From Clostridia bacterium (GTDB taxonomy: Bacteria > Bacillota > Clostridia > Oscillospirales > CAG-272), in NCBI GenBank assembly GCA_017631085.1, contig JAGBTY010000003.1, forward strand, positions 1-64,000: 64,000 nt of DNA, given 5' to 3'. The notes beneath the pieces were generated by a model. That model worked only from the letters and a program-made list of their open reading frames with translations, ran no database searches and was not told the DNA's origin. Shown here in pieces: positions 18,650 to 26,506 of the stretch (the first letter of the stretch is position 1; each line of letters opens with the position of its first letter). The position numbers and the translations under genes are program-made.

Positions 18650-19537
18650 TTACAACTCAAGAAATCTCTCGGCGTTCTCCCTGCAAATCTTACGGTAATT
18701 TTCCTCCGAAAGCTCACCGCTCTCTCTCATGCTCTCAAGGAAATCCGAGAACGTAAAGGGGTGAGTATTTGCCTGACTTCCAATGTCACAGCCGTACATT
18801 ACGCGGTCACCAAATTCAGCAAGGAATTTAGCTGCGTATTCCCTATCCCTCATCATTGCGTTTGCGCCGCTTCCTGCCGAAAGGTCACACGTCAGGTTTT
18901 CATTCTCGCGCAGAAGCGTGGCAAGCCTGCCCTCCGTTACCTTGCCCTTGGGATATCCGTTTCTTATCTCTTCGGTATTATCTGCCGATATCTCGCTCCA
19001 GAATGCTGCCGAATGTCCTATGAACGTAAGCTCTCTGTGCTTCTTCAGCATTTTTTCAAGTCTCGGAAGTCCCAGCCCGTCAACGACTCCATAGCTTCCG
19101 ACAAAGCTTGGATTTAAATGAAACAGCACAGGCATATCTAACTCCTCACAGCATGATAGAAGATTATCTGTCTTGGGGTCGTCAAAATAAATATTTGCCG
19201 TTATCTCTCCAACTCCCTTAGCACCGAGCGCCTTATAATGCTCAAGCAGCTTTCCAAGCTTAGATGTAGGGCTATTTGAACAGGCTCTGGGGTCTACGTT
19301 GCAAAACCATGAAAACCTGTCCCCATGTCTCTCCACACTCTTTATTATCTCCTCATTGGTCATAGGACTTTCCATGCCTTCAGGAGAAACTATGGGTAAA
19401 AGCACTCCTCTTTCGATTCCGAGCTTATCATACATCTCTATAAGCTCATTATCGTCTATCTTTATAAGCGATGGGGTGCTTCTGTAATGATTCGCCACGT
19501 GAGCGTGAATATCTATCTTTTTTATCGTTTCTTTCAT
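18650..19537 (-). CDS. Amidohydrolase (Amidohydro_2 family)
   Basis: A 295-residue metal-dependent TIM-barrel hydrolase. It has the strand-1 metal motif IDIHAH (residues 8-13), 'VLFHLNPS', 'FIGHSAAFW' and a late 'MYGCDIG', in the usual order for PF04909 enzymes such as decarboxylases and lactonases. Its substrate cannot be read from sequence. AAGGATAG precedes the ATG. It lies 70 bases downstream of the FG-GAP gene with a strong hairpin between them, and is followed by a terminator, so it is either the second gene of that unit with attenuated expression or separately transcribed. Confidence 0.85.
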   Translation of the reverse strand: MKETIKKIDIHAHVANHYRSTPSLIKIDDNELIEMYDKLGIERGVLLPIVSPEGMESPMTNEEIIKSVERHGDRFSWFCNVDPRACSNSPTSKLGKLLEHYKALGAKGVGEITANIYFDDPKTDNLLSCCEELDMPVLFHLNPSFVGSYGVVDGLGLPRLEKMLKKHRELTFIGHSAAFWSEISADNTEEIRNGYPKGKVTEGRLATLLRENENLTCDLSAGSGANAMMRDREYAAKFLAEFGDRVMYGCDIGSQANTHPFTFSDFLESMRESGELSEENYRKICRENAERFLEL

Positions 19538-19558
19538 ATCATTCTATCCTTTAAAGTT

Positions 19559-19594
19559 CGCCCCGCAGAAGACGATAATATCTTTTGCGGGGCG
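19559..19594 (-). terminator. Intercistronic hairpin between FG-GAP and amidohydrolase genes
   Basis: CGCCCCGCA and TGCGGGGCG form a 9-bp GC-rich stem. On the minus strand it is followed by AACTTT rather than a long T run, so it may be a weak terminator or an RNA-processing or stability element. Confidence 0.5.
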
Positions 19595-19607
19595 TAATTT
19601 TTGAGAA

Positions 19608-22334
19608 TTATTCGAATGTGACCTCTACTTTAGAGATTCTGGGAGTTCCGCAAGCACACTTAGCGCAGAGAGCGAGTCTGTACTGCATCTTGCCCTCGAC
19701 AGTGAACTTCTCGCCTGCCTCTACCTTCTTCCACTCTGCCTTCTCAAGACACTTGTCGCAAGCACCTGTGCGGTACTCAAGCTCAAGCCAGGAAGTGCTG
19801 AGGAATTCTGCCTCGTAGCTGATGGAGGCTGTATTCGAAGGAGCGTCATAGGATTCAGAGATATAGTACTCTTTGTCCCCTCTGTCCATCATGTTACCGG
19901 GGTCAATAGTACTCATTCCGTGAGGTCCGTAGGTAGGAACCTCTACCTTACCCTCCTCGGTGATACCCTTAGAGCTTCCCCAATAAATATAGGAGGTAGT
20001 TCTGTGGTCACCCTCGTCCTTGTGAGACGCAAGAGCCAGGTCGCAGTATCCGTCGCCGTTAAAGTCACCCGCGATACATCCGCTTCCCGAATGAGTCCAG
20101 ATAACCTGTTTGTTCTTGAAATTAAAGTGACCGTTGTCGTTATAGTAGATATAGCTTTCAAGGTCTCTGAAGCGTCCATTATTATAGGAGCATGCATAAA
20201 TATCAAGCCAACCGTCTCCGTTGAAGTCACCGATAGAGACCGCATTTGCGCCGTATGCAGGAAGCATTGTCTTTCTGTGCTCCTGATATCCGTCAGGGCC
20301 GCCCCAATAAATGATAAGGAAAGTTTCATAGCGGAACGCCTTGGAAGGAGTATAGTGACAACCGATAACAAGATCGGGATAACCGTCTTTGTTAAGGTCA
20401 GCCACGTTAGCGCTGATAGCACCCTCAGCATTAAGAGCTGTGCTTCTGTCTATCGAGAAGCCCTCAGGACCGTTCCAAAGTATATAAGCATGCTGTGAGC
20501 CTATGTTAGAAACGAAAAGGTCGAGCCAACCGTCTCCGTTAAAGTCTGCGGCATACATCCATCTGACCTGACCCCACTTCTTGAGGTTTGCCATCTCCTC
20601 TTCGGCAATGCCGTAGCCGGGAACGGCTTCAAGAGCGGCAATAGGCTCATAAGAATCGTTCTCATTAGGACCGAATACGACTCTGTCCATATTCTTCAAG
20701 CTATATCCGTCAGGACCGCCGCGGAGAATACGAACTTCTCTGTTGAGAATACCACCGGTAACGATATCAAGATATCCGGAGTGCGAGAAGTCGCCGACTG
20801 CCGCACCGTGAGCACGGATGGTGGGAATCTCCTTCATAAGATCCTTGGGATACTCGCCCTTCTCGTCCATGTAATAGAGATACGAAGGAATATCCTCATG
20901 CATAAGGCTTTCGTTACAGTTTATGATAAGTACGTCGGGACGTCCGTCGTCGTTGTAGTCAGCAATGTGAGTGTCAACTCCGGACATACCGAGAAGCTCA
21001 AGACGTCTGTTAGCGTCGTATCCATTCTCGTCGCCCATGAAGATGTATATCTCTTCGTCGCCGCGAACTCTGTCAGCCCACTCGTGCTGAACAAATACGC
21101 ACTGCTTCTTTCCGTCGCCCTTGAAGTCTCCGAAGAGTATTCTGGGACAGTCCTCGCCCTCTACCTTTTCGATGTTCGCAATGCTTCTGCCCTCAAAGGT
21201 CATAAAGAGGCAAGGAACGTTAAGAGTGTTGGTATTACCTGTCTGAGCGACCGACATTACGGTCTTTCCGTCTACAACGGTAAAGTTTGCGGTACGAGCG
21301 TTAGCGGTTGTAAACGCAAGCTTTTCGTCGCCGAACTTGCCGTCCTTGTTCCAGAAGATATAAGACTCAACAGTTGTGTCTCTGTCCTTTACGGAGCAAA
21401 GGAGAACGATATCCTCGTGTCCGTCGCCGTCAATATCGTATGCTGCAGCGAACTTTGCGTTTGCGCAAGGGATAGAGAAAGCAAGTTTGAATTCGCCCTT
21501 ATCGTATGCGTAGAAATACGCGTTGTTTTCATCTGCGCAGAAGCAGTACTTAACGCCGTCGATATCAACAACGGTCGTTCTCCACTCCTGATAAACTCCC
21601 GCTCTCGATGCGGTAGTTCCGACAAGCTCGGTAGCCTCGGTGCCGGAGCAATAGAACTGAGTAAAGTTGTCTGCCTTTATGCCGTCAGCGCTTCCCCAGA
21701 AAACTACTGCGGAGCCGTCCTTAAGCTTTGCGTAGATATCGGAATATCCGTCGCCGTTAAGGTCTGTGGTAAATACTGTATCTATGTTCTTGTCAAGCTC
21801 TATGGAGTAAGAATCAGCGGTGTTGAATCCTCTGTCGTCCTGTGTGAATATCTTGAGGACATTAACACAAACAAAGCAAATATCCTTCTTGCCGTTACCG
21901 TTGTAGTCACCAACGGTCACATCGCAACCGCCGGGAGTATAGAGGTAGCTTCTAAAGTCCTCTGTAAGTCCCTGCTCGGAGCCGTAGTAAATAACAGACT
22001 CAAGGTCTGCGTGTGTTCCGTTACCCTGACATACGATAACCACGTCATCGTATCCGTCGCCGTTAAGGTCACAAACGATACCGTCAGCGGGGCCGTTTGT
22101 AGCAAGAAGATCAAACTTCTCAAAGGAGGGGAACTCCTTGAATACCTTTATCGCCTGACGCTCACCTGCTCTGTGCGAGTTTGCGAAGGGGATATCGGGA
22201 TGGCCGTTTCCGTCAATATCCATGTTGAAGATTCTCTGAAGGACACCATTCTTTGAAACGTAGATGTTCTGTCCACTGTTTCCAAATGTACCTTTTCTGA
22301 AGGCCTCAAAGCCTTCCTTTGTCCATTTTTTCAT
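19608..22334 (-). CDS. FG-GAP/VCBS repeat protein without signal peptide
   Basis: A 908-residue protein that appears to be a beta-propeller made of about 12 FG-GAP/VCBS repeats with calcium loops of the DxNxDGxxD type ('DLNGDGYDD', 'DFNGDGWLD' and similar). Most of the length is repeat. A C-terminal domain carries two Cys pairs (CDKC and CAKCACG) that could bind zinc. Unlike most relatives it begins MKKWTKEGFEAF with no signal peptide or membrane helix, so it should stay in the cytoplasm or leave by a non-Sec route. I chose the fourth codon as start (AAAGGA at 9 bases); the first ATG would abut the ribosome binding site. Function unknown. Confidence 0.85.
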   Translation of the reverse strand: MKKWTKEGFEAFRKGTFGNSGQNIYVSKNGVLQRIFNMDIDGNGHPDIPFANSHRAGERQAIKVFKEFPSFEKFDLLATNGPADGIVCDLNGDGYDDVVIVCQGNGTHADLESVIYYGSEQGLTEDFRSYLYTPGGCDVTVGDYNGNGKKDICFVCVNVLKIFTQDDRGFNTADSYSIELDKNIDTVFTTDLNGDGYSDIYAKLKDGSAVVFWGSADGIKADNFTQFYCSGTEATELVGTTASRAGVYQEWRTTVVDIDGVKYCFCADENNAYFYAYDKGEFKLAFSIPCANAKFAAAYDIDGDGHEDIVLLCSVKDRDTTVESYIFWNKDGKFGDEKLAFTTANARTANFTVVDGKTVMSVAQTGNTNTLNVPCLFMTFEGRSIANIEKVEGEDCPRILFGDFKGDGKKQCVFVQHEWADRVRGDEEIYIFMGDENGYDANRRLELLGMSGVDTHIADYNDDGRPDVLIINCNESLMHEDIPSYLYYMDEKGEYPKDLMKEIPTIRAHGAAVGDFSHSGYLDIVTGGILNREVRILRGGPDGYSLKNMDRVVFGPNENDSYEPIAALEAVPGYGIAEEEMANLKKWGQVRWMYAADFNGDGWLDLFVSNIGSQHAYILWNGPEGFSIDRSTALNAEGAISANVADLNKDGYPDLVIGCHYTPSKAFRYETFLIIYWGGPDGYQEHRKTMLPAYGANAVSIGDFNGDGWLDIYACSYNNGRFRDLESYIYYNDNGHFNFKNKQVIWTHSGSGCIAGDFNGDGYCDLALASHKDEGDHRTTSYIYWGSSKGITEEGKVEVPTYGPHGMSTIDPGNMMDRGDKEYYISESYDAPSNTASISYEAEFLSTSWLELEYRTGACDKCLEKAEWKKVEAGEKFTVEGKMQYRLALCAKCACGTPRISKVEVTFE

Positions 22335-22433
22335 AACTGACATTCCTTTCTCTCGTCTTCCTAAAAGACTTTTAAAAATGTTTCGTTTTTTCGTATAAAA
22401 TTTTATTTACTCGAGATTTATACGCTTTGTTGC

Positions 22434-22462
22434 AGTATACCACAAACGATAGATAAAATCAA
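22434..22462 (-). promoter_or_regulatory. Promoter of the FG-GAP gene
   Basis: On the minus strand, TTGATT (22462-22457), 17 bases and TATACT (22439-22434). The leader is about 90 nt. Confidence 0.7.
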
Positions 22463-22497
22463 TAGTTTTCTCAAAATTTTTCCATATATAATATAAA

Positions 22498-22524
22498 AAG
22501 TGAGCCGAATATCTCGGCTCACTT
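22498..22524 (-). terminator. Terminator of prmC-ddl
   Basis: AAGTGAGCCGA / TCGGCTCACTT form an 11-bp stem with a 5-base loop, just after the ddl stop on the minus strand. A-rich and T-rich flanks allow use in both directions. Confidence 0.8.
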
Positions 22525-22529
22525 CGTTT

Positions 22530-23555
22530 TTATTTTTTCAGTGCAAGAAGAGCAAGCTTCTCACAAAGCTCATCATAGGAAATACCGACAGCCTCCGCCT
22601 CCATGGGCAAAAGGCTCGTTGGTGTCATACCGGGAAGCGTGTTTGCTTCAAGACACCAGAACATACCGTCGCTGTCAAGTATGTAATCGAACCTTGCGTA
22701 CCCCCGAAGCATCAGCGTCTCAAAACCTCTCTCGGTAAGAGAATAGATGTCAGTCTCTTCTTCCTCCGACAAGATGGGAGGACATATCTCCTCGGTAGCT
22801 CCCGCAACGTATTTGTTTTTATAATCGTAAAATCCTTTTTTGGGAATTATCTCAACGGGAGGCAACGCCCTTCCGTCAACGAATCCGCAGGTAAATTCCC
22901 TGCCCGATATCTTTCTCTCCACAAGGATATATCTCTCAAAGACTGCCGCCTCTTTTATAGCTCTTTCAAGCTCTTCCTCGGCATCGACTATGGACACACC
23001 AACACTTGAGCCGCAAGAGCAAGGCTTTACCACTGCGGGAAGTCCAACTGTCGAAATTATCTTTTTCATATCAAGCTCGACGTGCGTATCTACCCTCAAC
23101 CAATCGGGTGTGGGTATGTCTGCGGAGCGCAAAAGCTTCTTGGAAATATCCTTATCCATAGCGAGAAGACTTCCCGCATATCCCGATCCCGTGTATTTTA
23201 CTCCGTGAACATCAAGAGTTGCCTGAAGCTGTCCATTCTCTCCCATAGCTCCGTGAAGAGCAAGGAATACCACGTCTGCCGCCTTGCACAGCTCAAGTAT
23301 GCCCTCTCCGATAAGCGACTCTCCCTTTCCCGCCTCTTTCTTTAATTGCTCAAGATCAGGAGGGGTAGCAGGATCTGCCCATATTACCGCTCCGTCATCC
23401 CACTCACCATCTTCTTTATTATCAACATCCATGTAAACGTCTCTCATGCGCACCTTATGTCCGCGACGTCTGAGTGCTTCTGTAATAAGCCTTCCCGATG
23501 TCAAAGACACGTTTCGTTCGGGAGACAGACCTCCCGCAAGAACAAGTATATTCAA
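22530..23555 (-). CDS. ddl: D-alanine--D-alanine ligase
   Basis: A 341-residue ATP-grasp ligase that makes D-Ala-D-Ala for peptidoglycan in the cytosol. The N-terminal domain starts 'MNILVLAGGLSPERNVSLTSG'-like with the family's Glu and Ser in place; 'HGAMGENGQLQATLD', 'KPCSCGSSVGVS' and the C-terminal metal-binding 'EANTLPGMTPTSLLP' follow in the expected order. The start codon is TTG at 23555, with GGGAGG six bases upstream. It sits 75 bases after prmC in the same direction and ends at a strong terminator. It could be a resistance-type ligase, but the 'SLLP' end and overall look favour housekeeping Ddl. Confidence 0.9.
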   Translation of the reverse strand: MNILVLAGGLSPERNVSLTSGRLITEALRRRGHKVRMRDVYMDVDNKEDGEWDDGAVIWADPATPPDLEQLKKEAGKGESLIGEGILELCKAADVVFLALHGAMGENGQLQATLDVHGVKYTGSGYAGSLLAMDKDISKKLLRSADIPTPDWLRVDTHVELDMKKIISTVGLPAVVKPCSCGSSVGVSIVDAEEELERAIKEAAVFERYILVERKISGREFTCGFVDGRALPPVEIIPKKGFYDYKNKYVAGATEEICPPILSEEEETDIYSLTERGFETLMLRGYARFDYILDSDGMFWCLEANTLPGMTPTSLLPMEAEAVGISYDELCEKLALLALKK

Positions 23556-23630
23556 AGCGATCCTCCCTTCGCTAAACCGATCTATTCAGATAGTTGCTTC
23601 AATACATTTTATGCTTGAAAAGATTATGCG

Positions 23631-24491
23631 TTACAACTCGGCGGCTATGTCCACCATGTCGTTTTTTCTCTCTGCAACAGTAAGCAACGCTACCCTGTCG
23701 TTTCCACCGTAGTCCTTGAATACCTCACAGCGAAAACGGTTCTCAGCTGCTATGTGTGAAACGGCTTTTGCCTGATCCCAGCCTATCTCCAGAAGCATCA
23801 TTCCTCCTCTGTTGAGATATTTTCCATACCCACCGATTATAGCACGATAAAAATCAAGTCCGTCATCTCCACCATCAAGAGCGGTCTTCGGCTCGTAAGA
23901 CAGCTCCTCTGCAAGACCTGCTATCTCTGCCGATTCGATATACGGTGGATTTGAAAGTATGCAGTCAAAAGTCCCAAGCTCCTCCATAAATTCGGGAGCA
24001 AGTACGTCTGCACGTAAAAAACCAAGTCTTTCTCCTACTCCGTTTGTCTCGGCGTTCTCTGCCGCCATGTCAAGAGCCTCCGCGTAAAGATCTACTGCCA
24101 CACCTCTGCAATCTCCTCTTGCGGCAAGAGTAGATATTGCAATACAGCCGCTTCCCGTGCAAAGATCGATAAATCTTGCTTTTTCGGGAAGATTTTTTAT
24201 TGCCAACTCTACCAGTCTCTCGGTATCAGCCCGAGGAATGAGAGTGTTCTCATTTACTCGGTAGGTCTCGTTGCAAAAGCTCCAATATCCGAGAAGATAC
24301 TGCAGCGGATAATGATTACACCTTTTTATGACCGCTTCCTCAAGCTCGGGCGAGTCAAAGTCCGTATCGTGCATCCGAAGAAGCTCTGCCTTATTTATAT
24401 TACAGTAGTGACAGATAAGCATCGCGGCTTCTCCGCGGTTATTTTCAATTTCGGCTTCTGCCAGCGCCATGCATATCTCGTTATAAGTCAT
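23631..24491 (-). CDS. prmC: Release factor glutamine methyltransferase PrmC
   Basis: A 286-residue SAM-dependent enzyme that N5-methylates the GGQ glutamine of peptide-chain release factors. A small helical N-terminal domain is followed by a Rossmann methyltransferase domain with 'FIDLCTGSGCIAIS' (SAM loop) and the catalytic NPPY in 'ILSNPPYIES'. The longest frame begins at 24545, but the extra residues form an odd hydrophobic stretch; the ATG at 24491 has GGAGG at the right distance. No release factor gene is adjacent. It is co-directional with ddl downstream and probably co-transcribed. Confidence 0.93.
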   Translation of the reverse strand: MTYNEICMALAEAEIENNRGEAAMLICHYCNINKAELLRMHDTDFDSPELEEAVIKRCNHYPLQYLLGYWSFCNETYRVNENTLIPRADTERLVELAIKNLPEKARFIDLCTGSGCIAISTLAARGDCRGVAVDLYAEALDMAAENAETNGVGERLGFLRADVLAPEFMEELGTFDCILSNPPYIESAEIAGLAEELSYEPKTALDGGDDGLDFYRAIIGGYGKYLNRGGMMLLEIGWDQAKAVSHIAAENRFRCEVFKDYGGNDRVALLTVAERKNDMVDIAAEL

Positions 24492-24522
24492 AGATCCTCC
24501 GAACAAACAAAATAGTATTATA

Positions 24523-24551
24523 ATTATAACAGATTTCCGACGCAAAATAAA
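24523..24551 (-). promoter_or_regulatory. Possible promoter of prmC
   Basis: An extended -10 (TGTTATAAT on the minus strand, hexamer 24528-24523) lies about 32 bases before the prmC start. The -35 region (TTTATT) is weak. Confidence 0.4.
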
Positions 24552-24661
24552 GGGGTTTGATAAATTTTTTTATTTTTTCTTCTTCCATCCTCCGATCCCC
24601 ACACTCAAAAAGAAATTACAGAAAAAAATATTAATTTTTTTAAAATAAATCTTCATTCCTA

Positions 24662-24689
24662 TTGCATTTTTCAAAAAATGTGATATACT
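24662..24689 (+). promoter_or_regulatory. Promoter of the small membrane protein gene
   Basis: TTGCAT (24662-24667), 16 bases and TATACT (24684-24689), with a TG before the -10. Confidence 0.6.
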
Positions 24690-24732
24690 ATAATTACAAA
24701 GATAATGAAATTTTTACAAGGGGGATTATAAA

Positions 24733-24963
24733 ATGAACTTTTTCAGAAAGAAAGAAACAAATTACGGCAAGATCATTGCCATCACAGTTGCTTGCGTAGC
24801 TGCTGCTTCCGCAATTGCTTTTGTTATCTACAAGCTTATCAAGAAGTACACAGAGGACATCGTTTATGATTGCGATGATCTCCTTGATGAGTGCGAGGAT
24901 TGCGATATCGCTATCGAGGACGCTGAAGAGGCTGAACTCGAGGAAGCTGTTGACGCTGAGTAA
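24733..24963 (+). CDS. Small membrane protein with acidic tail (76 aa)
   Basis: No family recognised. A basic N-terminus (about 14 residues) precedes one membrane helix (about 14-36), a short basic patch (KLIKK) and a strongly acidic tail (about 40-76) rich in Asp and Glu with three Cys. The expected topology is N-in or N-out single span with the acidic tail on one face. An AAGGGGG ribosome binding site, a promoter and a following terminator make it a real stand-alone gene. A YtxH-like envelope role is possible but not shown. Confidence 0.75.
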   Translation: MNFFRKKETNYGKIIAITVACVAAASAIAFVIYKLIKKYTEDIVYDCDDLLDECEDCDIAIEDAEEAELEEAVDAE

Positions 24964-24975
24964 TTCGTAAAGTTC

Positions 24976-25017
24976 GGGGGTGTTCCGCTACGACGCGTAA
25001 CACCCCCTATCTTTTTA
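24976..25017 (+). terminator. Terminator of the small membrane protein gene
   Basis: GGGGGTGTT and AACACCCCC form a 9-bp stem with a 14-base loop, followed by TATCTTTTTATA. It separates this gene from mnmE. Confidence 0.8.
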
Positions 25018-25036
25018 TAAAAAAGGAATAAAACAA

Positions 25037-26422
25037 ATGGAACTTATAGATACGATAGCCGCCATAAGCACTCCCTGGGGCAAGGGCGGCATAGCAGTAA
25101 TAAGAATATCGGGCTCTGATGCCATAGAGATAGGAAGTAAAATATTCCGTTCCGTATCGGGAAAGGCGCTGTCCTCTATTTCCTCCTCACATATGACTTA
25201 CGGGCAGATACTATCCTACCCCGACGGTGAGGATATTGACGACGGAATGGCGGTAGTTTTCCGTGCCCCTCACTCCTTTACGGGAGAGGATACGGTCGAG
25301 ATAAGCTGTCACGGAGGAATACTTATTACCGAAAAAGTACTGTCCTCAGCGCTCTGTGCAGGAGCAAGAGCCGCCACCGCAGGTGAATTTACAAGAAGAG
25401 CCTTCGTCTTCGGAAAAATGGACCTTACCCAAGCGGAAGCTCTGGGTGACCTTCTTGAAGCCACAGGAGAGGGCCAACTCTCTCTTGCCAGAAACGGCAT
25501 GAAGGGAAAGCTGCGAAATAAAACTCAAAGCATATACGATTCGCTAAAAAATACCCTTACAAGTATTTACGCCGCCATCGACTTTCCCGACGAGGACCTC
25601 AGCGAGATGAGCCGAGAGGAGATATGCTCTGCCGTAAAGGAAGCCCTCCTCGACACCCAAAAGCTTGCGTCCACCTATAAAACAGGAAGAGCTATGGGAG
25701 AAGGAATACCCACGGTTATCTGCGGAAAAACAAACGCGGGAAAAAGCTCGGTATATAACAGACTTCTCGGATATGAGGCGGCTATAGTTACCGATATAGA
25801 AGGAACCACACGAGACATATTAAAGGATACCGCAACGGTGGGACGTGTAACGCTCCGTCTTTGCGACACCGCAGGAATCAGAAGCACCTCTGACAGAGTC
25901 GAGGAAATAGGAATCGAGAGAGCCATGAATGAGCTTGAGAACGCTTCTCTCGCCCTTGCCGTTTTCGATTCCTCCCGTGAGCTTGAGAGCGAGGATATTG
26001 CTCTTGCAGAAAAGATAAAAGAGCTTGGGATTCCCGCCATCGCAATTTTCAACAAATCCGATCTTGCCGTTCAGTGCGACATGACCGAACTCGAAAAGCT
26101 GTTCGAACGCTCAATACACATCTCGGCAATGAGAGGTGACGGCTTCGATTCTCTCAAGGCGACACTTGAGGAAATGTTTATAGACGGAGATATCGACGTA
26201 ACGACAGATCCCATAGTTACGGGAGCGCGTCAGTTTGCCGCTATCTCTTCCGCCACAGAAATACTTGACTCTGCCCTTGCCTCTCTCGAGGCAGATATCC
26301 CCCTTGATCTATGCTGTGTTAATATCGAAAGCGCAATGTCGGCTCTCGGAGAGGTTGGTGGCAGAGAGATAGGAGAGGAGATCGTAGGCGAGATATTCTC
26401 AAAATTCTGCGTTGGCAAATAA
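25037..26422 (+). CDS. mnmE: tRNA modification GTPase MnmE
   Basis: A 461-residue GTPase that, with MnmG, places the carboxymethylaminomethyl group on U34 of certain tRNAs. The N-terminal folate-binding domain starts 'DTIAAISTPWGKGGIAVIR'. The inserted G domain has G1 'GKTNAGKSS' (near residue 229), G2 'GTTRD', G3 'DTAGI' and G4 'NKSD'. The helical domain ends with FCVGK, the conserved C-terminal Cys motif (usually FCIGK). Full length. AAAGGAAT precedes the ATG. mnmG is not next to it in this window. Confidence 0.97.
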   Translation: MELIDTIAAISTPWGKGGIAVIRISGSDAIEIGSKIFRSVSGKALSSISSSHMTYGQILSYPDGEDIDDGMAVVFRAPHSFTGEDTVEISCHGGILITEKVLSSALCAGARAATAGEFTRRAFVFGKMDLTQAEALGDLLEATGEGQLSLARNGMKGKLRNKTQSIYDSLKNTLTSIYAAIDFPDEDLSEMSREEICSAVKEALLDTQKLASTYKTGRAMGEGIPTVICGKTNAGKSSVYNRLLGYEAAIVTDIEGTTRDILKDTATVGRVTLRLCDTAGIRSTSDRVEEIGIERAMNELENASLALAVFDSSRELESEDIALAEKIKELGIPAIAIFNKSDLAVQCDMTELEKLFERSIHISAMRGDGFDSLKATLEEMFIDGDIDVTTDPIVTGARQFAAISSATEILDSALASLEADIPLDLCCVNIESAMSALGEVGGREIGEEIVGEIFSKFCVGK

Positions 26423-26470
26423 CATAACGCCCCTTTAAATTGTACGTTTTTCCATTAATAAAATATCAAA

Positions 26471-26502
26471 AGGCTGTCTCAAATTTGCATTTGAGACAGC
26501 CT
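26471..26502. terminator. Bidirectional terminator
   Basis: AGGCTGTCTCAAAT / ATTTGAGACAGCCT form a perfect 14-bp stem with a TTGC loop between the convergent mnmE and GH94 genes. Confidence 0.85.
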
Positions 26503-26506
26503 CTGT

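Noticed and set aside
20781..22256. 491-residue plus-strand frame opposite the FG-GAP gene
   Set aside because: It mirrors the repeated calcium loops on the other strand. The minus-strand protein has clear family motifs and a promoter.
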